Assembly (NCBI GenBank): GCA_033725935.1
Contig: MU867115.1
Location: 124,001 to 188,000, forward strand
Direction: 5' to 3'
DNA from: Cladorrhinum sp. PSN259
Lineage: Eukaryota; Ascomycota; Sordariomycetes; Sordariales; Podosporaceae
Length of the DNA stretch: 64,000 bases
Each line of letters opens with the position of its first letter. The stretch's first letter is position 1. The notes under the pieces are model-generated. The model was not told where the DNA came from and did not search any database. It saw only the letters and a program-made list of their open reading frames with translations. Shown one piece after another: positions 54,205 to 64,000 of the stretch. A program made the translations under genes and the position numbers.

Positions 54205-57200
54205 ATGGCTCCCATGCAGCCACCATCGCCCGCTGCGCTTGCAGCAGGCGCAAACCCATCCAAGTCACAACACCTCAACCCGCCACCATTACCTTCGTCG
54301 ACGGCTGCCAGTCACGAAGACCAGACCGCCCGCCGAGTCGCCAGAAAGCTACAAAAGAAACGCCGCGACGGTGATCATACACCCACCATGGAGTTGCCCG
54401 AGTGTCTAAGGAAACACGATGAGAATGTGGACAGTGAAGAGGAAGTTTTGCGCCCGCAAGGTTATAGTGGCGGCATGTTCATGAACATGAACCAGAGCAT
54501 CTTCGGCTTAATAGCAGCAGCCGGGAGCCAGGCCGACTTTGCCGACCGATTCGAGACAAACAGTTCCGACGAGGACGAGGACGACGGGAGGACTCACCCC
54601 ATGGCCATGACAATTGCGGGTCCAAGAGGCTTGCAAGCCAAACCCTCAGAGAGTTCAAGCCCCCAACTCGCCCAAACCACGGTACTTGGAAAGCATGGCG
54701 CACAAAGTAATAATAAAACCAAGGCTGAGGGGCATCATCGTAGAAAGCTTTCTGATAGCCGCTTGCTGCGGTCCGTTCCTGGACTTTCCAGACTTTCTGT
54801 CAAGGTCGGCAAGTCAAAGTCATCAAGAACAAAGCCGCTTGAAGAGGAGAGCGCAGCCACAGGAGAGGATGCGGATGACATTGCTTCTGGCCCTGCCGAC
54901 CTTGCGCCTAGCATCGAGATTACGAGGACCGAAAGCCGGACTGCGCCTGTCATGAGCCGAATATTAGAAGCTCGAGCGGAAATGGCGTCGCGACCGAGCT
55001 TCGATCTTGATCGATTGTCTGGCGAGCACTCGCGAGATCCCGAATCTAGCGACACCGGACCAACAGAACTTGCCAAGAGACTCATGACAATCTTCGAGTT
55101 TGACACGGCCGAAGAAGTGATAGAAGGTAAGACCTGAGCCCATTTCTTCCACTGCCCTGTTAGACTACTGACCTCATCGCATCCCAGAATACCAATGTTT
55201 CCTGTTGCAGAATGTCCTGGTTAAGGGTTATATGTACATCACCACGCGCCATATCGCATTCTACGCATATTTACCCAAGAAGACCGTAAGCTTATCTCAA
55301 TAATACTGTGCAGACCGCCGTTGATGCTAATAGATTTGCTAGCACGATGTGGCCAAATCGGGCTATCTCTCCAAGTCTGGCAAACGAAACCCCAAGTACA
55401 ACAGATACTGGTTTCGCCTCAAGGGCGACGTGCTCTCCTACTACCGCGACCCCAGGAACTTGTACTTCCCTAGCGGACACGTTGATATGAGATCCGTCAT
55501 AAAGGTCAGTATTACAGACAGTGACAAGGAGAAGCTCAGTTTCACGGTAGTCACAGAAACCCGGACCTACTATTTTCGCGCCGACAGCCCACAAAGCGCA
55601 AAGGAGTGGGTCAAGAACTTGCAGAAAGTCATCTTCAGGTTGCACAATCATGGTGACAGTGTCAAGATTTCCCTTCCCATAGCAAACGTCATGGATGTTG
55701 AAGAGACGCCACAGATGGGGATTGCAGAAACGTTCAAGATTCGAGTAGTCGATAGCGAAGAGACCTACGCGATCGATGAGTATTACTTCTCCTTTTTTAA
55801 CGAAAAGGGGAAAGAGGCCATCAACATTCTCAAAATACTTGTGGAAGACTCAAACTCTCGGACTCCTGGACGGACTGAGCCTCTCGACCTGGATTCAGAA
55901 GCCCGCTCTTCAAAACGAACAAGCATAAGCGGAAGCCGGGATCAAGCACTCAAGCCGCCTGCGGCCCTTGCGGGAAAGTCCATGGACAACATCAAGTCGA
56001 CATTGTCCCCCGTTTCACCAAACTACCCATCACCGAGTCCCCGACCAAGCTGTGAGAGCCCTAGACGTAGCTTTGATGCTTTTAACCCCTTCAGGAGACG
56101 GAGCATTGACGCCAGCCAAGCATTCGACATGCGTCCAACCTCCCCACGACGAAGTTTCAGCGATAGCCGGCGGTCTCTAAGCAAAAACCACATGACTGAG
56201 AGCCAGATAGAGCAGGAGAAGCAGGAGGGCAGCGACTCTTATGTGCAGAGCTTGGAGGATCCCAGCCAGGCAAGCTTGTCCGCACTCATTGCTTCTGAGA
56301 GCAGCGAAGATCCATCAGCCAGTCAAATTTTGAGGGGTAGCGACGTTTTCCACCGGCCTACTATCCAACGAGCCGAGCAAGGTTCTCCAGGTGTCGTATC
56401 CCCCACGCGACCGCGGGCGCCAGGGACCGTCAAGTCAATGCCTCAACAGCCTAGAACATCTACCGGTCAATTTTCGAGTCAACACGCCGGGACAGTAGAC
56501 GGCGCTCCAGTCACTCCGACGTTACAAAGCATAGCGGCAATGGGCAGTTTCCCTTTCAAGAAAGCAAACGCATGGATGGGATATTTGGATCAGCAGTCTA
56601 GGCGAATGAGCAACTTGTTGGCGACGGAATCCATGGGATATGTCGAAAAGGTGTCCGGCATGTGGAAAGGCGGCAAGATACATTATAATGAGCCTGCTGG
56701 CCTGAGAACAGATGACGAGGATACTGAAGACGACCCCGAAGAGCGAGCGATTTCCGAGGCAAGTTTCAGAGCCCATTTCGGCCTACCAGCATCCGAGAGG
56801 CTCCAAGCGGCTTACTTTGCCTCAATTATGCGAGTACTTCCGCTCTACGGAAAAATCTATGTCGGTAGTCGTCATCTATGCTTTCGAAGTCTGCTTCCTG
56901 GCACCCGTACCAAGCTCATCCTCCCTTTTAAGGACATTGAGACAGTGGACAAACAGAAGGGCTTTAGACTCGGGTACTCGGGACTGGTGGTAGTGATACG
57001 TGGTTATGAAGAGCTGTTTTTTGAGTTCAACAAGAGCGAGCTTCGCGACGACTGCGCTGTCACCATCCACCAAAATCTGGAAGCTACACGTTTCATGCGT
57101 GACTCGGCTTTGCTCGATCAAGAAGAGGAAGAAGATGCCCAAGTCGCCATGGCCGAACGTGACGCCCTCGATGAAGCACGTGTTGAGGAGTTCCCGAATC

Positions 57201-58978
57201 ATGAGGTCAAGCTTCCCCAAGACACGTCCTACCTTTCTGAGGGTCCTACCATCTTATTCGACGATCCTAAGGCTTCCTTCCTCAATTTCAAGCCCCCACA
57301 GTCGCTCAAAGTTACCTGTCTCACAATTGGCTCGCGCGGAGATGTTCAGCCCTATATTGCGTTGTGCAAAAAGCTGATTGAAGAGGGTCACCGTCCCCGA
57401 ATCGCCACACATATGGAGTTCAAAAGCTGGATTGAAGGACATGGAATCGAATTCGCGTCCGTCGGCGGCGACCCGGCGGAGCTGATGCGTCTATGCATCC
57501 AGAACGGCACTTTCACGTGGTCTTTCCTCAAAGAAGCGAACGCAACAATGCGTGGATGGTTGGATGGCCTCCTTATCTCAGCATGGGAAGCTTGCCAGGG
57601 CAGCGACCTCTTGATTGAGTCACCGTCTGCAATGGCGGGCATTCATATTGCGGAAGCTCTTGGAATCCCGTATTTCCGCGCATTCACCATGCCGTGGACC
57701 CGTACCAGAGCGTACCCGCACGCATTCATCATGCCTGGGCAAAAGATGGGCGGAGCATACAACCTGCTAACGTATGTCATGTTCGACACTGTGTTCTGGA
57801 AGACGACGGCACACCAGATCAACAGGTGGAGAAACAAGACCCTGGGTCTGCCAAGTACCACGCTGGATAAGTTACAGGTCAACAAAGTTCCATTCCTGTA
57901 TAACTTCAGCCACTACGTGGTGCCACCGCCGCTGGACTATAGCGACTGGATCAGGGTCACTGGCTACTGGTTTTTGGATGAGGCACAAGACAAGAAGTGG
58001 ACACCACCAGCTGAACTGACGGACTTCATTGCAAAGGCGAGGGAAGACGGAAAGCCGCTCGTCTACGTTGGCTTTGGCAGCATCATTGTGCCTGACCCGG
58101 CAAAGATGACGCAGGAGGTTATCGATGCGGTCGAAAAGGCGGATGTGAGATGCATTTTGAGCAAAGGCTGGAGCGAGCGGACGGTCGATGGAGAAAACCA
58201 GGCCAGTAGCTCTGGAGGGGAGGAGCCAAAGTTTCCTGACTCGATCTTTCTGATACAGAGTGCGCCGCACGATTGGTTGTTCAGGCAGATTGATGCGGCT
58301 GCCCACCACGGTGGAAGTGGCACAACAGGAGCCAGTCTGAGAGCCGGTATTCCAACCATCATTCGTCCCTTCTTTGGCGACCAGCACTTCTTTGGAATGC
58401 GGGTCGAGGATATGGGTGTTGGTATTTGTTTGAAGAAGTGGGGAAGCACCTCGTTTGCGAGGGCGTTGTGGGAGGCCACTCACAGTGAGAGGATGATTTC
58501 GAGGGCAAAGCTTTTGGGCGAACAGATTCGCGAGGTAAGAAGCTTGTTACAATATTCCTGACAAGGTGAGATATGGAGATGCTAACAAAGAGCGCAGGAG
58601 AACGGCGTCGATGTTGCTGTGCAGAGCATCTATCGGGACTTGGAGTACGCTACGAATCTGATTAAGGCTAAGCAAGGGAAGAACCATCCCCGTAAGAAGT
58701 CTGAAGCCGGCGTCACCGGCGGTGGTGGTACTGCTGAGGTTTCGGCTGGTGAAAATGATGACGCTCCTGACAACGATGAGGAGGAAGAGAGCTGGACCTT
58801 TGTTGGCGGCGATGCTGACACGATCGATGAAGCCGATGGTCAACTCATGAAGACCGTTGCCGACCTGAGAGACCTCAGTCTTGCTACCAATCAGAGCTAC
58901 GGCAAGGGTTTGGACAGCAGGGTGATGGGGGGTGCTGCAGGTGCTGGTGGTGCTATGAGTGATGCAGGGGTGAGTTGA
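54205..58978 (+). CDS. ATG26: Sterol 3-beta-glucosyltransferase with PH and two GRAM domains
   Basis: Transfers glucose from UDP-glucose to ergosterol to form steryl glucoside; in some fungi it acts in pexophagy. Exons 54205-55126, 55188-55285, 55343-58534 and 58598-58978 give 1530 aa, in line with filamentous-fungal Atg26. Layout: a disordered N-terminus to about 285; GRAM1 at 289-340 across the first intron (K-G-Y-M-Y-I-T-T-R-H-I-A-F-Y); PH from 343 (K-S-G-Y-L-S-K-S-G-K-R) to about 445. A Ser-rich linker leads to GRAM2 near 815-925 (Y-G-K-I-Y-V-G-S-R-H-L-C-F). The GT28-like catalytic domain follows from about 996 (I-G-S-R-G-D-V-Q-P-Y). H-H-G-G-S-G-T-T-G near 1329 and the F-F-G-D-Q stretch are the UDP-glucose site. 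The last exon adds an acidic tail with S-W-T-F-V-G-G. Minor doubt concerns only the first exon start. Confidence 0.96.
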
Positions 58979-61310
58979 TTGCATTTTTGGATTCTCAGAA
59001 TGCGTTGCTCTGCTCTGCGTTGCGATAAAGTTGGTGTTTTTTATCCTGCTTTACTGGCTGTCACTTTGGATGGTCGCCACAGCCGGACCGAGCATAACCT
59101 GATGACGATCCAAAGCGGGAGACGCCCATATGCGTTACTTTCTGGATTGCGGTTTTTTTCTTCTATCGTTGCCATCTATAGTTCTGTTGTGGTTGCCAAC
59201 AGGCAAGATGTGAACGAACGATTTTTATTTTCTTCTTTTATACAGGTTGTTGTTTTTTGTTGTTTGGCGTTGGATGTTGGATCTTAATTTGGGAGTAAAG
59301 ATTGAATTGCGTCCTCCAATTCTTTTCTTCCGCGGCCTTCGGGATGATGATCATGACAAGCCATGAGCACGCACGTTCTGGATTACACTCTGGTTTTACA
59401 GCACAGGGAACAGGACACCAGGAATTAAGAGAGAGAGAATTAATGATCACATCTGAATTGGCAAGAGGTGTTGGGGAACAAGGATCAACATGGAAGCTGT
59501 TTAGTAGTTTTTCTTTCGTTTTTTTTTCCTTTTTTTTCTTTTTCTCTTTTTGTGTTTTACCTACAGAGAGACTGGACGGGGTCATAAGCTACCCAGTTGG
59601 AGTTTTGCGCGTGACCTGGAAAGTCGCGGGATGTAATGCGATACTGTTGTGCATATGGGAGTTCAACGGTGCGTCTGGGAAGGCATGAATAAAGGGCAAG
59701 ATCAAGAGATTTTAGTCTTATAGAATAATAATTATTCCCTGAAGCTTTTTTTCATTAGAGAATGATCTTGACGTTTACCTTTGAGATATGGGTGAATCCT
59801 TGTGTCCTACCCGATAAGCGAGCTTCAACGACAACGGTTGAACAAAGCAGAAACAAGGTGTTCTAGATGGACTTGACGCTTTTGCCCCAGCGTCAAGCTC
59901 CAGCTATAAGACTCTTTTTCACAACGGCAAACAGCTACAAGAGCAACGAGTCACGATGTCAGGAGACTCTGAGGGGTGGTGGGGGTAACACAGGTCCAGT
60001 CAAGTCAGCCGCTGCGTCACGCCATGCACGGTTCTAGGTTTCCAGTTCCAGGTTGACCGCAATAATTGAGTCTTGGGAAATCGAAGGTACACGTATGCAA
60101 TAATCGGGTTTGTTGTTGATGGTCACTTTACTAGCCGTTGACAAATGCCAGCGTGAAGTTTCACTGGAATCGCCAGAAAAGATGAAAGAGCAATTCGACA
60201 ATGAAAGTCAACGAGTCAACGAGTCAGGTTCCCACTAAAACATGGTTGAGTGCATCAGCAATTCCAATCAAGCCACGCGTACCAGCCACAAATGACCCCG
60301 CAAACGGCAAAGAAACCGGGTGGAAAGCCACATCTGAGAGCGGGCCGCCGACAAGGGTTGGCTGCTCACCGTGGGTTGAGATTGGTCAACGAGTGAGGCC
60401 CGAACCGGGACAGCAGCGAAAAGGGTACAAAAAGGCCTGCTCATCCCGCCCAAGATTTGGGGCCCATCCCTCTGGATGATTCGATTGATAACTGGGTCAT
60501 TATCTCCAAGCCTTCTTTTATTTTTCCGGGCACAGCATTACATCACTACTCTTTTTTAACTGCATATTCCCGATCCTTACCTTGTACACAATACGACGAG
60601 TCACAGCTTTTGAGTCTTTTGGGGATAGTTCGCGCAACCTGTTTAATACAAACAGTTGCATTCTCATCCCTTTTTTTATGCTTTTGCCAACCTGGGAAAC
60701 AAAATCTGGCTCGAGCTTCTTTGACTTTGATCGCCCACCAACCAACCCCACATTTGCCAACCACCAATCAGCGCTCGAATTGGCCAACAGCTGCCATCGA
60801 GCTTTGACCAAGTAAATTCACTTGCGGCCCACGAACCAGTCGTCGACTAAACCCAATTGAGAGAGCTTTGCTCCCTCTTGCTCTTGGAGCGTGCAGCGAC
60901 CTTCTTGAACCTTGGCGACCATTGCCAGAGCAAGTCGCGATCGCGACGACGAAAATAAATCCGCCGAAAGAAATCCACCTTTCACCCTCGCTCTCGATTC
61001 ACCTCTTTTATTTCTTCTCCAAAAAAACGCGCTCTCTGCGCGATGGGCAGAACAAGAAAACCTGATCTTGGTTTCCTGTTTCAGCTTACATCGCCATCCC
61101 CGGGAGCTCTTTTTCTGTAAGAAAGCAATCGCATCGCATTCGCACGTGCACGAGACGAGAGACACGCATTGCGTATCGTATAAGCAGCGAGGGTCTAACA
61201 ACTTATTTTTTCTCTGGCGCATAATAGTCCCGTATCGAGAGCGCAAGGCTTGATCGATCCCGACCATCATTGAACCAGTCGATTTTCTCTTCAAATATTA
61301 CACGAAAACC
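58979..61310. other. Intergenic region between ATG26 and FCP1
   Basis: About 2.3 kb without a supported gene. T-rich DNA near 59517-59555 follows the ATG26 3' end. The right part is the presumed FCP1 promoter and leader, containing a CACGTG E-box-like core near 61144. Confidence 0.5.
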
Positions 61311-64000
61311 ATGGGCAAAACAATCCGGTTGGGGAACCGGTTGCGGTACCCCATCACCATCGTCAAACTCCACAGGTCGCCCGGCGACGCCGTCCAAAAG
61401 CAAGAGCCACTTTTTGAGTACTCGTTCAAGTGGATGAAGGAAGTTGGCGACAGCATTCGCGGCGAGACATGGGAGCAGGAGCAAACAACCTCGGCCCAGT
61501 GGAACTCCCCCTCCGATGGCAAACTCAAACAGTGGCACATCCGAGAGGGCCAAGTAATCAGCCAGGATGGACCGTGCTTGGTCGTTGAAGAGGCGTGCTC
61601 TCACGAAGTCCAGTTCCAGGGCCTTTGCGCAATGTGCGGAAAGGACATGACGGAAACCAGCTGGGCACAAGAGTCTCGCGACACCGAACGCGCCCCGATC
61701 CGTATGGTCCACGATCAGACGCAATTGACGGTCAGCGAGCTGCACGCACAAAAGACGGAACGGGAGCTACAAAAGAGGTTATTGGACAGCCGGAGGCTCA
61801 GTCTGGTTGTGGATTTGGACCAAACCATCATCCAAGCCTGCATCGACCCAACCGTCGGACAGTGGATGCAAGACCCGACGAACGCCAACTACGATTCCGT
61901 CAAGACCGTCAAGACATTCCAGCTCAACGATGACCCGCCCAAGGCGCAGATATGGTACTACATCAAAATGCGGCCGGGTCTCGAGGAGTTCTTGAAGAAC
62001 ATCTCGGCGATGTACGAGATGCACGTCTACACCATGGGCACGCGTAACTACGCCCAGGGTGTGGCAAACGCAGTTGATCCCGAGAAGAGATACTTTGGCA
62101 ACCGCATCATCAGTCGCGACGAAAACGGGAACCTGTATGCTAAGAGTCTGCAGCGGTTGTTCCCCGTCAGCACCAACATGGTAGTAATCATTGATGACCG
62201 TTCCGACGTTTGGCCCCGCAACAGACCCAATCTCATCAAGGTTACGCCATTCGACTTTTTTAAGGGCATCGGAGATATCAACTCGAGCTTCCTTCCTAAG
62301 CGGCAGGACATCCTCAAGTCGGCCAAGACGAACGGGGTTAAGAAGCCGGCGAAAGCGAAGGGAGACGAGGAAGTGACCAAGGAGCAGATTGAGGAGCAGA
62401 AGCAGATTCTGGAACAGCAGGTAAAGGAACGGCCGCTCCAAGCTCTTCAGGACAAGGTAGACAAGGAAGACGAAGAGGTTGAGAAGGTAACCGTTCAGTC
62501 GGAGGACGGCGCAGAGTCTCGATCATCTTCGCCTCAGCCGCAACGACATCAGGTGTTATTCGACGACGACCACGAACTGGAATACCTCGAAGCCCACCTC
62601 ACGCGCCTGCACAAGACTTTCTTTGACGAGTATGATGCCAACAATAACCAGGAGCCAGACGAGATCCCAGATGTCGGAGCTCTCCTTGACAACCTCAAAT
62701 CTCAGGTACTTGCGGGCTACAAGATTGTGCTGTCGGGCGTGCTCCCCTCGGGGTACGACATTTACCGGTCAGAAATTGGATTGCAAATAATGAGCTTCGG
62801 CGCAGAACTCTTGCCGTCAATAACCAAGGACGTCACGCATCTCGTTGTTAACACTGCTCAGCCAGGAACGGAAAAGCTCATGGCCGCACGAAGACATAGA
62901 CATATTAAGGTTGTGGGTCTGGAGTGGCTGGCCGAGTGCTTCACTCAGTGGGAAGCAGTAGACGAAACTGAGTATCTGTATAGGGGTAGACACCATGGTG
63001 CGCAGGTGCAGAGGCGGCCAACTGTAAAGACCGCTGAGGGCGAGGAAGCGCAGGAGGAGGAGGAGACGAGCGAGGAGGAAGGCGAAGAAAGCAAGGGTGG
63101 TGTACCAAATGGGAAAGCTAAGCAGGGATTAAAACTCAACTTTGTGAATACCACTGCTGAGGATGTAGAAGACGGAGAAGGAGAAGGAGAAGAAGGAGGA
63201 GGTTTTAGTGATGACGAGCAGGCTTTGTTGCCGGATGACCTCGAGGACGGGGAGATGTCTCCTATTGATGGCTTGAAGACCTTTAACTGGGGTTCAGCTG
63301 ATGCGGAGCTCAATGAGTTCTTGGCGTCTGGGTCGGATGACGATGATGATGATGGAGAGGATGATGAGGATGAGGAGATGGATGATGGGGAGGATAATGA
63401 GGCGGATCAAGACGCTGCTGCCGCTTCCGCTGTTACTGACGCTGCTGCCGCTTCTGCTGTTACTGCCGCTGCTGATGCTGAAGACGAATCTGAACTTGAA
63501 CATGGGTTGAAGGCGTCCCCTAGGAAAAGAAAGCATGAAGAGTCAGGGGATGCTGAGGATGCAGCTGGTGCCGGGACGGATTCAGAGCAAAATAATACTA
63601 CTGGTGACGAAGGGAGCGGGAACGGAAGCACCAAGGCAACAAAGAGGTTGAGGAGGACTAAGAGCCAACGATCCTCGTCGCTTAGGAATGAGTACGAGCA
63701 GCAGCAGCAGGGCCCCTCGGCAAGTACCGGGGAGAATAATAATAGCGGCTTGCCGACGCCTGCTGTGACGGGAGACGAACAGGATGAGCGGGACCAAGCT
63801 GCTGTACTGGGCAAAATACCTGATGGTGTAGAAGGTGGTGATGGTGGTAGTGGTGGGGGTGATGAGCAATATGATTTCGACGAAGCGGAATTGGAGGCCG
63901 AGTTTGAAGCGGAATTTGAGGCCGAGTTTGCGGCTGAGGCGGAAGCGGCAGCGACGGAGGCAGAAGAGGAAGGGAGGAAGGGGACGAGGATATCAGCTGA
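61311..64000 (+). CDS. FCP1: RNA polymerase II CTD phosphatase Fcp1, 3' end outside window
   Basis: Nuclear phosphatase that removes phosphate from the C-terminal repeat of RNA polymerase II so it can be recycled. The frame is open from the ATG at 61311 to the window end (896 codons), with no intron seen. An N-terminal biotinyl/lipoyl-like strand region ends in a C-x2-C pair (L-C-A-M-C-G). The FCPH catalytic motif is D168-L-D170-Q-T172, followed by W-Y-Y-I-K-M-R-P-G-L-E-E-F-L and Y-T-M-G-T-R-N-Y-A. I-I-D-D-R-S-D-V-W is the second catalytic site. A BRCT domain occupies about 460-550 (A-G-Y-K-I-V-L-S-G, then V-G-L-E-W-L-A-E-C). The rest is acidic, with a nuclear signal S-P-R-K-R-K-H and an exact 27-bp-type repeat. 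The stop and any last exon lie beyond 64000. Confidence 0.93.
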   Translation, partial: MGKTIRLGNRLRYPITIVKLHRSPGDAVQKQEPLFEYSFKWMKEVGDSIRGETWEQEQTTSAQWNSPSDGKLKQWHIREGQVISQDGPCLVVEEACSHEVQFQGLCAMCGKDMTETSWAQESRDTERAPIRMVHDQTQLTVSELHAQKTERELQKRLLDSRRLSLVVDLDQTIIQACIDPTVGQWMQDPTNANYDSVKTVKTFQLNDDPPKAQIWYYIKMRPGLEEFLKNISAMYEMHVYTMGTRNYAQGVANAVDPEKRYFGNRIISRDENGNLYAKSLQRLFPVSTNMVVIIDDRSDVWPRNRPNLIKVTPFDFFKGIGDINSSFLPKRQDILKSAKTNGVKKPAKAKGDEEVTKEQIEEQKQILEQQVKERPLQALQDKVDKEDEEVEKVTVQSEDGAESRSSSPQPQRHQVLFDDDHELEYLEAHLTRLHKTFFDEYDANNNQEPDEIPDVGALLDNLKSQVLAGYKIVLSGVLPSGYDIYRSEIGLQIMSFGAELLPSITKDVTHLVVNTAQPGTEKLMAARRHRHIKVVGLEWLAECFTQWEAVDETEYLYRGRHHGAQVQRRPTVKTAEGEEAQEEEETSEEEGEESKGGVPNGKAKQGLKLNFVNTTAEDVEDGEGEGEEGGGFSDDEQALLPDDLEDGEMSPIDGLKTFNWGSADAELNEFLASGSDDDDDDGEDDEDEEMDDGEDNEADQDAAAASAVTDAAAASAVTAAADAEDESELEHGLKASPRKRKHEESGDAEDAAGAGTDSEQNNTTGDEGSGNGSTKATKRLRRTKSQRSSSLRNEYEQQQQGPSASTGENNNSGLPTPAVTGDEQDERDQAAVLGKIPDGVEGGDGGSGGGDEQYDFDEAELEAEFEAEFEAEFAAEAEAAATEAEEEGRKGTRISA
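63412..63465 (+). repeat. Two 27-bp coding repeats in FCP1 tail
   Basis: GAC-GCT-GCT-GCC-GCT and its following four codons are repeated once with a single base difference, encoding D-A-A-A-A-S-A-V-T twice. This is a local duplication in the acidic Ala-rich tail. Confidence 0.92.

Noticed and set aside
61203..62441. Long minus-strand frames opposite FCP1
   Set aside because: The plus strand carries the DxDxT phosphatase and BRCT motifs; the antisense frames show none.

Overview
The window is nuclear DNA of a filamentous ascomycete (Pezizomycotina; Sordariomycetes-like gene content is plausible, genus not determined). The evidence is short spliceosomal introns (47-258 nt, mostly GT-AG with CTAAC-type branch points), dispersed single genes on both strands with long intergenic regions, and typical families: Atg26-type sterol glucosyltransferase with PH and GRAM domains, SAT4/Pth11-type rhodopsin-domain protein, 2EXR and DUF7924 proteins, Cmr1, Mtf2 and Bsd2. 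There is no operon structure, no CRISPR array and no intact transposon.

Layout. 1-3897 holds no supported gene. 3898-5847 (+) is a POT/PTR2 peptide transporter. 7197-8213 (-) is an F-box-like protein. 9041-11394 (+) is a DUF7924 (PD-(D/E)XK-like) protein with an FG-rich tail and a 33-proline run. 12063-13013 (-) is protein-L-isoaspartate methyltransferase. 14183-15364 (-) is a Bsd2/NDFIP protein, divergent from a probable complex III assembly factor (UQCC2/Cbp6-like, 16002-16509 +), which converges on the mitochondrial citrate carrier (16746-17909 -). 18369-19052 (-) is a small secreted, probably GPI-anchored protein. 20250-24888 (+) is a full-length ABCC transporter with a probable GC-AG intron. 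A diverged 102-bp tandem repeat follows it.

26162-27360 (+) is an extended SDR reductase converging on a multispan membrane protein (27563-29368 -). 30823-32676 (+) is a 2EXR protein, 33467-35029 (+) a class III aminotransferase, 35721-36177 (+) a small unknown, 36721-37746 (-) a polyQ/coiled-coil protein, 39659-39730 (+) a tRNA-Cys(GCA), 39871-41376 (-) a disordered unknown, 42750-44038 (+) a SAT4-type membrane protein, and 45113-45463 (-) a weak small ORF. 45464-48905 is gene-poor. 48906-50429 (-) Mtf2-like and 50863-52500 (+) Cmr1-like share a 433-bp divergent promoter. 54205-58978 (+) is Atg26. 61311 onward (+) is the CTD phosphatase Fcp1, cut by the window end.

The genes do not form one pathway. 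The only loose theme is mitochondrial: citrate carrier, complex III assembly factor and Mtf2. There is no biosynthetic cluster backbone (no PKS, NRPS or terpene cyclase) near the transporter, SDR or aminotransferase genes. The most unusual item is the DUF7924 protein with nucleoporin-like FG repeats and a long poly-proline microsatellite. Exon boundaries were set by hand from splice motifs, frame continuity and family similarity recalled from general knowledge; no search was run.
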